DNA of 5,948 nucleotides from JAAZBV01 sp964499695 (GTDB taxonomy: Bacteria > Desulfobacterota > DSM-4660 > Desulfatiglandales > HGW-15), in NCBI GenBank assembly GCA_964499695.1, contig CAZCMD010000233.1, positions 1 to 5,948 of the forward strand. Direction: 5' to 3'. The notes under the pieces are model-generated. The model searched no databases. It saw only the letters and a list, made by a program, of their open reading frames with translations, and was not told where the DNA came from. The first letter of the stretch is position 1, and every line of letters starts with the position of its first letter. Position numbers and translations under genes: made by a program. Shown here one piece after another: positions 1 through 5,256 of the stretch.

Positions 1-407
1 GATTCCTCTACACTTTGATAAGGCTGTTTCTCTATATTAAATTTATCCTTATACCATAGATGCACACGTGCAATATTTTTTATGTCAACCGGGATAGAGA
101 TATTTTTTAACCTGTCATTAATCAATTTTATATATGAATTTTCTGCCTCCCAGGTCAGGTTAGAGCTATCGAAATAAAGTACATCAACATCCTTAACGTA
201 GGAGTTTAATGGAAATTGGTGAAGAGCATTCCACAGGTTTTGGAAAATAATACCTGCACCTACCCATGCATTTGGAATATTACTTATAGCATCTATTACA
301 GTAAGAATAACAGAATTTGAAGAAATCAACTCCGTTAATAGTTTTTGCTGTTCTAGTAAGCCGCAGTGTATACCATTTTTTAATCGATCCAGATTTATGG
401 AAATCAT
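1..407 (-). CDS. Nucleotidyltransferase-like protein, DUF925/COG3575 family (partial, 3' end outside window)
   Basis: This open frame begins at an ATG at 405-407 and runs off the left edge after 135 codons, so the C-terminus is missing. A TAA lies directly before the ATG in the same frame, which fixes the upstream limit. The start has no strong ribosome binding site; only a weak GAGA is seen about 8 bases upstream. The N-terminal part is helical. Residues 48-63 read AWVGAGIIFQNLWNAL and residues 73-80 read DVDVLYFD. The Gly-Ala-Gly, the Asn/Trp pair and the Asp-x-Asp are the marks of the COG3575 (NTP_transf_6) family, a distant relative of nucleotidyltransferases in which Asp-x-Asp would bind metal and NTP. 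The substrate of this family is not known to me. The gene lies 46 bp past a relic (453-506) and has no obvious functional tie to its neighbours. Family assignment is fairly sure; enzymatic activity is inference. Confidence 0.8.
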   Translation of the reverse strand, partial: MISINLDRLKNGIHCGLLEQQKLLTELISSNSVILTVIDAISNIPNAWVGAGIIFQNLWNALHQFPLNSYVKDVDVLYFDSSNLTWEAENSYIKLINDRLKNISIPVDIKNIARVHLWYKDKFNIEKQPYQSVEE

Positions 408-452
408 TTAAATATCTCAAAGTATAAAAGGTGTTATAGGAAAAGACCTCAG

Positions 453-506
453 CTATAAAAATTGCCTCCATACCTGTTTTGTACCAATAAAAAGCAAGGT
501 TATTAC
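453..506 (-). pseudogene. Remnant C-terminal tail of a paralogue of the 1131-1553 membrane protein
   Basis: Directly after the tautomerase stop codon, and in the same frame, 17 codons read VITLLFIGTKQVWRQFL and then TAG. The intact membrane protein at 1131-1553 ends VGLIHFMGTKQVWATISK and a stop. Aligned from the Val, 8 of 13 residues through GTKQVW match, and both copies end 4-5 residues after the Trp. At the DNA level a 15-base word is identical (468-482 and 1149-1163). There is no start codon or ribosome binding site of its own and no upstream part, so this is the tail of a lost gene and not a working one. The divergence outside the shared word suggests an old paralogue and not a fresh duplication. 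Chance resemblance is not fully excluded because the match is short. Confidence 0.5.
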
Positions 507-893
507 TTAAACATCAAGACTGAAACCTAGATCATTTTCTCTTTCAGATTTACCACCCCAACCCCAATTATCAAGACTGGGTTCATGCAGCACGACTAAT
601 GAATCATTTTCCTGATATCCAAGTTTTTTAAGCTCAGAGAATAATATTTTATACAGTGTTTTCTTTGCTTCAATTGACCGACCCGGAAAAGCAACAATTT
701 CAATGATAGTATATTTATCAGATTTGTTATCTGAGAATTCAAAATGATCTTTCTTGAATTCATATATTCTTTGTGTTCTATCATTTTCAGGTATTTTGAA
801 TGCTTCAACTAATGAGGAATGCACTATATCAAGCAGTTTCTTTTTTTCAGAATCCGATCTTCCTTCCAAGATACTTATTTTTACTAATGGCAT
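507..893 (-). CDS. Tautomerase family protein (4-oxalocrotonate tautomerase superfamily, Tautomerase_2-like)
   Basis: The 128-residue product has the layout of the Tautomerase_2 branch of the 4-oxalocrotonate tautomerase superfamily: Met-Pro-Leu-Val start, an EGRS segment near residues 10-13, an amphipathic helix, a second strand-helix unit with PGRS near 70-73, and a C-terminal strand leading to NWGWGG near 109-114. In this superfamily the initiator Met is removed and Pro1 acts as the general base or acid. That decides the start: a longer reading from an ATG at 908 would bury the proline, and that ATG overlaps a strong ribosome binding site (GGAAGGGA at 899-906) placed 5 bases before the ATG at 891-893. 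The length matches the family's usual ~125-130 residues. Substrate is unknown. The gene is isolated between two relics and is probably transcribed alone or by read-through from lysA. Confidence 0.85.
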   Translation of the reverse strand: MPLVKISILEGRSDSEKKKLLDIVHSSLVEAFKIPENDRTQRIYEFKKDHFEFSDNKSDKYTIIEIVAFPGRSIEAKKTLYKILFSELKKLGYQENDSLVVLHEPSLDNWGWGGKSERENDLGFSLDV

Positions 894-898
894 ATTTG

Positions 899-906
899 TC
901 CCTTCC
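899..906 (-). promoter_or_regulatory. Ribosome binding site that fixes the tautomerase start
   Basis: On the minus strand GGAAGGGA lies 5 bases before the ATG at 891-893. The competing ATG at 906-908 overlaps this site and would not be served by it, which supports the shorter protein with Pro at position 2. Confidence 0.75.
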
Positions 907-967
907 ATATTTGAGTTCGATTAAGGTAACCGGAGCCTATAAAATGGTAAAAATAACTATTACTTCT

Positions 968-1114
968 CACACAAGGACACAAAGCCACGGAGATTCAATC
1001 AATCTTAAGCAATCCATGCCTAAGTTCTTTGTATAAGCTGATTGCAGCATTGACAAGTAATTTTCCGATCTCGTTTTTATTCAATTTATCTTTGTGCCTT
1101 CGTGCCTTTGTGTG
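968..1114. mobile_element. Miniature inverted-repeat unit enclosing a GxxExxY gene remnant
   Basis: The 25-base ends 968-992 and 1090-1114 are inverted copies of each other with 19 of 25 positions identical. Both are made of CACAAAG/GCAC-type words (for example CACACAAAGGCAC on one side). The ~97 bp interior is mostly the start of a broken GxxExxY gene (995-1084). From memory, CACAAAGGCAC-type words often occur next to GxxExxY genes in bacterial genomes. The simplest reading is that an internal deletion shrank a gene plus its flanking repeats to a MITE-like remnant. No clear target-site duplication was found. The unit starts 17 bp after the stop of the membrane protein gene and could form a long stem in RNA, so it may also affect the 3' end of the lysA transcript. 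Confidence 0.5.
995..1084 (-). pseudogene. Truncated GxxExxY-family gene start
   Basis: From a TTG at 1082-1084 the minus strand codes for 29 residues and then TGA at 995-997. Residues 2-20 read NKNEIGKLLVNAAISLYKE, followed by LRHGLLK. Intact GxxExxY proteins (about 125 residues, thought to be related to PD-(D/E)XK nucleases) begin with a very similar stretch: N-E-x-E-I-x-x-L-I/V-x-x-A-I-x-x-H-x-x-L-G-P-G-L-L-E. Here the canonical LGPGLLE has become LRHGLLK and the gene stops, so the GxxExxY motif itself and the rest of the fold are absent. One frame over, ESPWLCVLV and a stop resembles the low-complexity tails seen at the ends of some such genes, in keeping with an internal deletion. It is not expected to make a working protein. 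Confidence 0.6.
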
Positions 1115-1130
1115 AACTTATATAAATATT

Positions 1131-1553
1131 TCATTTTGATATTGTAGCCCATACCTGTTTTGTCCCCATAAAATGGATTAATCCCACAATAAGACTTACT
1201 ATAGAGGTCAATAACATGAAACTGGTAGCATATTCCTGTCTGAATATATAGATAACCAGTAAAAGACCTCGGATGGTATATATTGATGATATCAATATGA
1301 GCGCTGTTTTTAGAAGCGGTTGCCTTCTGATAAGTCCTGCACCTGAATAGGCGTATAATCCCCAAATGAGAAATATTACAGTAATAAAAAAGGTAAGTAG
1401 GTCCGGGAGCAGGGAGCCATTTTCCTCCAGAGTTGCCATTTGCTCGCCTGCTCCCCAGAACCGGTACCAATCCGGCCCACCTATGATAATAGCTACATGC
1501 AGTAGTGCTACTAAAACACTGAATGTGCCACCGGATAAAAGGTATTTATTCAT
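1131..1553 (-). CDS. Four-helix integral membrane protein of unknown function, translationally coupled to lysA
   Basis: The 140-residue product has four hydrophobic segments near residues 4-26, 52-74, 79-103 and 109-131, joined by short polar loops. The longest loop (27-51) carries the striking GGPDWYRFWGAGEQMA motif. A short RR (76-77) follows helix 2, and the end reads HFMGTKQVW. I recognise this as a family of uncharacterised bacterial membrane proteins with a conserved GGPDWYRFFGAGE-like loop, but no function is known to me. The ATG (1551-1553) overlaps the lysA TGA (1550-1552) as ATGA, and a strong GAGGAG (1562-1567) sits 8 bases upstream inside lysA, so translation is coupled to lysA. 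That context would allow a role in lysine or diaminopimelate transport or envelope function, but this is inference only. A relic of a second family member lies at 453-506. Confidence 0.8.
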   Translation of the reverse strand: MNKYLLSGGTFSVLVALLHVAIIIGGPDWYRFWGAGEQMATLEENGSLLPDLLTFFITVIFLIWGLYAYSGAGLIRRQPLLKTALILISSIYTIRGLLLVIYIFRQEYATSFMLLTSIVSLIVGLIHFMGTKQVWATISK

Positions 1554-2815
1554 ATGTTAAACTCCTCAAGTTTCTTAAGATCCAGAGTTGCAAAATAATC
1601 ATCGACTGTCTCGGCCCTGCGTATCTCTATAACCTCTTTATTTTCGCGGAGCAACAGTTCCGAAGATCTAAGCTTTCCATTGTAATTAAAACCCATTGAA
1701 TGGCCATGGGCGCCGGTATCATGTATCACAACAAGGTCTCCTATTTCAATCTCCGGCAGCGCTCTGTCCACAGCAAACCTGTCTATCGATTCACACAAAG
1801 AACCTGTGACATCGTAGATATGATCATGCGCCAGGTCTTCTTTGCCTGCTACTGTGACATGATGGTATCCACCATACATCCCCGGCCTCATAAGGTTTGC
1901 CATGCATGCATCCAGACCTATATGGGTTTTATATATCTCCTTTTTATGCAGCACTCTTGAAACAAGATAGCCATATGGCCCTGTTATTAAGCGCCCGCAT
2001 TCCATAAAGAGCGAAAGCGGGTGAAGGGCAGTGCCCTTTATCTTCTCATCATATTTTTTATGGATTTGATTTTCTACATACACTAAATCAACCTTTTTTT
2101 CATCAGGTTTGTATGGGATACCGATCCCGCCGCTGATGTTTACAAACTCAAGCCGGATATAAAGTTTCTCCAGAATCTCTAAAGCAAGGTCAAAGAGCAT
2201 ATCAGCGGTATCAACAAAATAGTCCGGGTTCAATTCATTTGATGCAATAAATGTATGTACTCCAAACCTCCTGGCACCTTTCTCGCGTAACTGAGAAAGC
2301 CCCTTGAAAATATGTTCCCTGGTAAAGCCGTATTTTACCGATTCAGGGTTACCCATAATAAAGCTGCCTTCCCTCAGTTTTCCCGGATTATACCGGACTG
2401 ATATAACCTCTGGTATACCGCATATCTTTTCAAGAAATGGTATATGACTTATGTCATCCAGATTTATTATGGCGCCCAATTCCCTGGCCTTTTTAAATTC
2501 ATATGCCGGGGTATCATTGGATGAGAACATGATCTCTTCACCAACGATTCCTGCCTTTTCAGAGAGGATCAATTCAGGCAAAGAGCTGCAATCTGTCCCG
2601 AATCCTTCGTTTTTAAGGATCTTTAATATAAGAGGATTAGGGGTTGCCTTGACTGCAAAGTATTCCTTAAAGCCAGGGTTCCAGTTAAAGGCCCTAAGCA
2701 GTTCACGTGCATTCTCCCTGATAGCCTTTTCGTCGTAGATATGGAATGGCGTCGGGAATCTCTCAGTGATTCTTTCAAGTTCATTCTTTGTAAAAGGGAG
2801 TTGTTTATTTAACAA
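1550..2815 (-). CDS. lysA: Diaminopimelate decarboxylase
   Basis: The enzyme decarboxylates meso-diaminopimelate to L-lysine, the last step of the DAP pathway, in the cytoplasm. It is a fold-type III (alanine racemase-like) PLP enzyme. The 421 residues show the N-terminal PTPFHIYD, the Schiff-base lysine K56 in YFAVKATPNP, GTDCSS at 73-78, the phosphate-binding SGGIGIPY at 228-235, ECGR at 272-275, the subunit-crossing CES at 341-343 and FNYNG at 376-380. The length is typical of the family. At the place of the usual G-x-H-x-H-x-G-S motif it has GVHTFIAS (185-192), so the second His is Phe189; from memory a whole LysA subclade shares this GxHTM/F form. The start is a TTG: a TAA lies two codons upstream, no ATG fits, and AAGG at 2827-2830 sits 11 bases before it. 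lysA is downstream of dapL (139 bp) and overlaps the membrane protein gene. Confidence 0.93.
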   Translation of the reverse strand: MLNKQLPFTKNELERITERFPTPFHIYDEKAIRENARELLRAFNWNPGFKEYFAVKATPNPLILKILKNEGFGTDCSSLPELILSEKAGIVGEEIMFSSNDTPAYEFKKARELGAIINLDDISHIPFLEKICGIPEVISVRYNPGKLREGSFIMGNPESVKYGFTREHIFKGLSQLREKGARRFGVHTFIASNELNPDYFVDTADMLFDLALEILEKLYIRLEFVNISGGIGIPYKPDEKKVDLVYVENQIHKKYDEKIKGTALHPLSLFMECGRLITGPYGYLVSRVLHKKEIYKTHIGLDACMANLMRPGMYGGYHHVTVAGKEDLAHDHIYDVTGSLCESIDRFAVDRALPEIEIGDLVVIHDTGAHGHSMGFNYNGKLRSSELLLRENKEVIEIRRAETVDDYFATLDLKKLEEFNI

Positions 2816-2863
2816 AATTTAATTTACCTTTTTAATTAAAATTATTGACCTATTCACAAACCC

Positions 2864-2888
2864 TAGGGGCACAGGCCCTGTGCCCCTA
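2864..2888. repeat. Perfect palindrome, 12-bp arms (TAGGGGCACAGG / CCTGTGCCCCTA)
   Basis: The arms 2864-2875 and 2877-2888 are perfect inverted copies around a single base. Read on the minus strand the hairpin is preceded by G, giving a GTAG at 2886-2889 at its 5' foot. The GTAGGGGCAC...GTGCCCCTAC type is, from memory, a common dispersed palindrome in several bacterial genomes and resembles REP units with a GTAG foot. It lies between dapL and lysA. No T-run follows on the minus strand, so it is not a standard terminator, but it could act on mRNA stability. Confidence 0.8.
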
Positions 2889-2944
2889 CAATCATGCATC
2901 TCACAATGATTTTTACCACATAATCACAGGAATGACAGGATGTA

Positions 2945-2967
2945 GAGACGGGTTTCAAACCCGTCTC
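2945..2967. repeat. Perfect palindrome, 11-bp arms (GAGACGGGTTT / AAACCCGTCTC), containing the dapL stop codon
   Basis: The arms 2945-2955 and 2957-2967 are perfect inverted copies around one base. The plus strand carries GTAG at 2942-2945 at the foot. The TGA of dapL occupies 2955-2957, the very centre. GTAGAGACGGGTTT-type palindromes are, from memory, widely dispersed in bacterial genomes. Together with 2864-2888 it forms a pair of hairpins pointing away from each other, with 52 bp between the two GTAG feet. Confidence 0.85.
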
Positions 2968-4205
2968 AATTTATGTTTAAATACCAATCCAAGCCCCTTC
3001 AACCTGTCTCTTATTTCATTTACTATCCTTACTTCATCTTCCTCACCATCAGCCTCAAATGTTACAGAAAACCTGAGATATGAACCGGCATCATCCCACG
3101 GCACTGTTATTATTGAAGCCTCATGAATAAGGTATTCTGCTACCTGATCCGCAGAGTTGAACTCTAAACCTGACTTTGTTCTTCTTGGGATCGGTACATA
3201 ACAGTAAAACGATCCCTTTGGTTTATTTGCCCTGAATCCAATTTCCCTGAGTGCAGCAACCAGCAGATCCAATCTTCTTGAATACCTTGCAATTGTCTCC
3301 AGTGTGATCCCGGGGTGTTCAAGTGCAGTACACCCTGCCTTCTGTATGGCCCTGAACTGCCCGGAATCAGTATTGTCTTTTACTGTACCATAAAGATTTA
3401 TTGCCTCTTCACTCCCCACCACAAATGCCAGTCTCCAGCCTGTCATATTGAATGCCTTGGAGAGGGAGTGTACCTCTATGGCAACATCCATTGCCCCATC
3501 AATTGAAAATATACTTAATGGGCTCCCCTCATAAACAAGAGAGGCATAAGCTGCATCAACAACAACTACTATTTCATTGTTTCTCGCAAACTCGACAACC
3601 TTTTTATAAAACGCCTTTGTGGCTACCTGTCCTGTAGGGTTGTTGGGATAATTGATATAGAGCAGTTTTGCCTTTTCAAGTATTTTATCCGGGATGTTTT
3701 CAAGATCAGGATAAAAATCATTTTCTTCCATGAGTGGCAGATTGTAAACACTACCGCCTAAATATTTTGTATGCGTGCCAAGAATAGGATAACCCGGAAC
3801 AGTCATAAGTGTTATGTCTCCCGGATTTATGAAACAGAGAGGCAGCATGGCAAGTGTCGGCTTTGAACCTATCCCATGCATAATGTTATTTTCAGTCAGG
3901 TAATCAACTCCGTATACCTTGTTCATATACGTTACACATGCCCTACGAAACTCCGGTATGCCATTATCCGCATAAAAACGATTCTCAGGTTTACCACATT
4001 CTACCTTTAACCTCTCCATAATCATCTGGTCAGCAGGTAAGTCAGGTTCACCCACGCCCAGATCGATTATTTTACGGTCAGGGTATAGTTCCATTGCCTC
4101 AAGTTTTGACTTTTTAATTTTTGCAAATTTATAAAGTTCGGTATTTTTACCAAACCCTTTTCCGCCAAGTCGATTAGCGATGTTGTTCTGAATTATGCTG
4201 GTCAT
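2955..4205 (-). CDS. dapL: LL-diaminopimelate aminotransferase
   Basis: DapL converts tetrahydrodipicolinate to LL-diaminopimelate in one PLP- and glutamate-dependent step, bypassing the acylated dapD/dapC/dapE route. The 416-residue protein is a fold-type I class I/II aminotransferase: GVGEPD at 50-55, GSKP at 113-116, the NNPTG Asn at 189, Asp217 and Tyr220 (DAAY), Schiff-base Lys250 in HSLSKAF, GWR at 256-258 and the carboxylate-binding Arg378 in LRFS. The N-terminal IANRLGGKGFGK..LYKFAKIKK and the EVHSLSKAFNMTGWR and TVPWDDAG stretches match a DapL branch I recall from Planctomycetes, Deltaproteobacteria and relatives. The ATG at 4203-4205 follows an in-frame TAG nine codons upstream and lacks a clear ribosome binding site. 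The C-terminal KHKLRRV looks like an add-on from the palindrome at 2945-2967. lysA follows after 139 bp. A different aromatic or branched-chain specificity is possible but less likely. Confidence 0.9.
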   Translation of the reverse strand: MTSIIQNNIANRLGGKGFGKNTELYKFAKIKKSKLEAMELYPDRKIIDLGVGEPDLPADQMIMERLKVECGKPENRFYADNGIPEFRRACVTYMNKVYGVDYLTENNIMHGIGSKPTLAMLPLCFINPGDITLMTVPGYPILGTHTKYLGGSVYNLPLMEENDFYPDLENIPDKILEKAKLLYINYPNNPTGQVATKAFYKKVVEFARNNEIVVVVDAAYASLVYEGSPLSIFSIDGAMDVAIEVHSLSKAFNMTGWRLAFVVGSEEAINLYGTVKDNTDSGQFRAIQKAGCTALEHPGITLETIARYSRRLDLLVAALREIGFRANKPKGSFYCYVPIPRRTKSGLEFNSADQVAEYLIHEASIITVPWDDAGSYLRFSVTFEADGEEDEVRIVNEIRDRLKGLGLVFKHKLRRV

Positions 4206-4252
4206 AGTGATTTTTTGCCCATTTGCTGTCTATCTTTTCCACCCTCTCCCGA

Positions 4253-4273
4253 CCTCTCCCATCCAGGGAGAGG
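4253..4273. repeat. Perfect hairpin CCTCTCCC-ATCCA-GGGAGAGG in the dapL leader
   Basis: Eight paired bases enclose a 5-base loop, 48 bp before the dapL start. A further CCTCTCCC copy lies at 4243-4250, so the 3' arm GGGAGAGG has two possible partners and two alternative stems could form. CCCTCTCCC...GGGAGAGG hairpins are, from memory, common dispersed intergenic repeats. Confidence 0.75.
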
Positions 4274-4278
4274 AGCTT

Positions 4279-4300
4279 CTGTTGAACCTTAATTCAACAG
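4279..4300. repeat. Perfect inverted repeat CTGTTGAA-N6-TTCAACAG
   Basis: Two 8-base arms (4279-4286 and 4293-4300) are perfect inverted copies around CCTTAA, 74 bp upstream of the dapL start. The size and spacing would suit either a small RNA stem or an operator for a dimeric regulator. There is nothing else to decide between these, and it may belong to the neighbouring dispersed hairpin. Confidence 0.6.
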
Positions 4301-4361
4301 CATTGGGAGTAGAACCCCATCGTTCGTTTAAAAACTAAAATATGAACGCCCAACACCTGTC

Positions 4362-4385
4362 CCGCCATAGTTTTAACGACGGCGG
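4362..4385. repeat. GC-rich imperfect stem-loop (CCGCCATAG / CGACGGCGG)
   Basis: The arms 4362-4370 and 4377-4385 pair with two mismatches around TTTTAA. Its GC content stands out from the AT-rich surroundings. Similar CCGCC...TTTTAACGA...GGCGG units are, from memory, seen as dispersed repeats in some bacterial genomes. Confidence 0.5.
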
Positions 4386-4389
4386 ATCG

Positions 4390-4495
4390 AACATCCAACT
4401 TTGAACTTCCAATAAAAAATAAAAAGCAAAGAAAAGACAATGTGTTCTGCCTTCCATTGAAGATTGGATGTTGAGTGTTGAATGTTGGAAGTTCA
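4390..4495. repeat. Inverted word repeats of the AACATCCAAC / GAACTTCCAA type
   Basis: TGAACTTCCAA at 4402-4412 is an exact inverted copy of 4485-4495, and AACATCCAA at 4390-4398 is an exact inverted copy of 4464-4472. The two pairs are interleaved and not nested, so they do not make one simple hairpin. They look like two opposed tracts of a low-complexity CAAC/TCCAA word family. The right tract begins 7 bp beyond the pdxJ stop codon. Confidence 0.6.
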
Positions 4496-4502
4496 TCTTT
4501 TT

Positions 4503-5240
4503 TTATCTATTCTTATTACTGCATATGCCCAGATACCTCTTAACTACTTCCTTCATCCCGATTTCAATGCATTCAACTGTAAGGGCATGTCCTATTGAGA
4601 CCTCGATGATCCCGTCAATTTCAAGGAACTTTGGCAAGTTTTTCTGGTTTAAATCATGGCCTGCATTTACCCCTATGCCCAATTCCTGCGCTGTTTCAGC
4701 AGAGGCCCTGAACTTATTAAATATATAGTCTGATGCCAGAGTCCCGAATGATGAGGCATATGATTCTGTGTAAAGTTCTATCCGATCAGTACCGGTTTCA
4801 GGGGCAAGTTTTATCTGATCAACATCAGGATCAACAAATATTGATGCCCTGCACCCTGTATTTTTTATCATGTTTATTATTTCTCTTATAAACACCTTTT
4901 CTTTTCTGATGTCCCAGCCATGATCAGATGTAAGCTGGTCTATTGTATCCGGAACGAGGGTGCATTGATCAGGTCTGATATCTTCAATTAGAGTCATATA
5001 ATCCCTTGAAGGGTATCCCTCTATATTCAATTCAACACCAGGATAATCCTTCAGTAATTCGGCAAGGTCTACAACATCCTGCCTTTTTATATGTCTTTCA
5101 TCAGGGCGGGGATGAACTGTAATGCCATTTACTCCCAGCTCGATAAATTTATTTGCAAAATCGATAACATTTGGAAAATCATTACCCCTTGAATTTCTCA
5201 GGAGGGCAATTTTATTCAGGTTTACACTCAAGTTTGTCAT
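4503..5240 (-). CDS. pdxJ: Pyridoxine 5'-phosphate synthase
   Basis: PdxJ condenses 3-amino-2-oxopropyl phosphate with 1-deoxy-D-xylulose 5-phosphate to give pyridoxine 5'-phosphate, the last ring-forming step of the DXP-dependent vitamin B6 pathway. It is a cytoplasmic TIM-barrel enzyme, usually octameric. The 245 residues match the family length. Visible landmarks are SVNLNKIALLRNSRG (5-19), TVHPRPDERHI with His43 and Arg45, the catalytic Glu74 in NIEGYPS, LVPD at 95-98, SIFVD at 133-137, ELYTE at 155-159, the catalytic His195 in VNAGHDLN and IGHAL at 216-220. The N-terminal Asn-x-Asn-Lys replaces the Asn-x-Asp-His of the E. coli type, and VPDTIDQLTSDHGWD resembles the form I recall from Bacteroidetes. 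AGAGG about 5 bases upstream supports the ATG at 5238-5240. The aminotransferase stop is 16 bp upstream, so the two genes are probably co-transcribed. Confidence 0.95.
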   Translation of the reverse strand: MTNLSVNLNKIALLRNSRGNDFPNVIDFANKFIELGVNGITVHPRPDERHIKRQDVVDLAELLKDYPGVELNIEGYPSRDYMTLIEDIRPDQCTLVPDTIDQLTSDHGWDIRKEKVFIREIINMIKNTGCRASIFVDPDVDQIKLAPETGTDRIELYTESYASSFGTLASDYIFNKFRASAETAQELGIGVNAGHDLNQKNLPKFLEIDGIIEVSIGHALTVECIEIGMKEVVKRYLGICSNKNR

Positions 5241-5256
5241 ACATGCCTCTTATTTA

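Larger units (their letters stand above)
4206..4502. other. Non-coding, repeat-rich interval between pdxJ and dapL
   Basis: This 297-bp gap carries no supportable gene. It contains a perfect 8-bp hairpin (4253-4273), a perfect 8-bp inverted repeat (4279-4300), a GC-rich imperfect stem (4362-4385) and inverted copies of CAAC/TTCCAA words (4390-4412 and 4464-4495). It must hold the leader and probably the promoter of dapL, but no convincing -35/-10 pair can be named by eye. No clear T-tailed terminator follows pdxJ. Confidence 0.7.

Noticed and set aside
280..471. Minus-strand 63-codon frame starting at 471
   Set aside because: It overlaps the DUF925/COG3575 gene in another frame; that frame shows the conserved GAG...N.W and DVD motifs, while this one shows none, and its ATG lies inside the membrane-protein relic.
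894..908. Longer tautomerase start at the ATG at 906-908
   Set aside because: It would put five residues before the catalytic proline, and this ATG overlaps the ribosome binding site for the ATG at 891-893.
408..1130. Integron cassette array with attC sites between the small genes
   Set aside because: The inverted repeats at 968-992 and 1090-1114 have CACAAAG-type cores, not RYYYAAC/GTTRRRY, and no comparable sites flank the other small genes.
1081..1470. 129-codon minus-strand frame
   Set aside because: It is a shadow of the four-helix membrane protein gene, with no ribosome binding site or recognisable motif, and its end runs into the inverted repeat.
1366..1960. Plus-strand frames opposite lysA and the membrane gene
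   Set aside because: They lie opposite strongly conserved coding sequence, have Cys/His/Ser-rich compositions typical of antisense frames, and no start signals.
2816..2954. Lysine riboswitch or own promoter before lysA
   Set aside because: Most of the gap is taken up by two palindromes, with no multi-helix L-box layout; the AT-rich stretch near 2820-2860 offers only weak -35/-10 look-alikes.
2945..2967. Rho-independent terminator after dapL
   Set aside because: The stem is strong but no T-run follows it on the minus strand (next bases CTACATCC), so it does not have the form of an intrinsic terminator.
4390..4495. CRISPR-like or tandem repeat array
   Set aside because: The repeated words are short, irregular and inverted relative to each other, without constant repeats or spacers.
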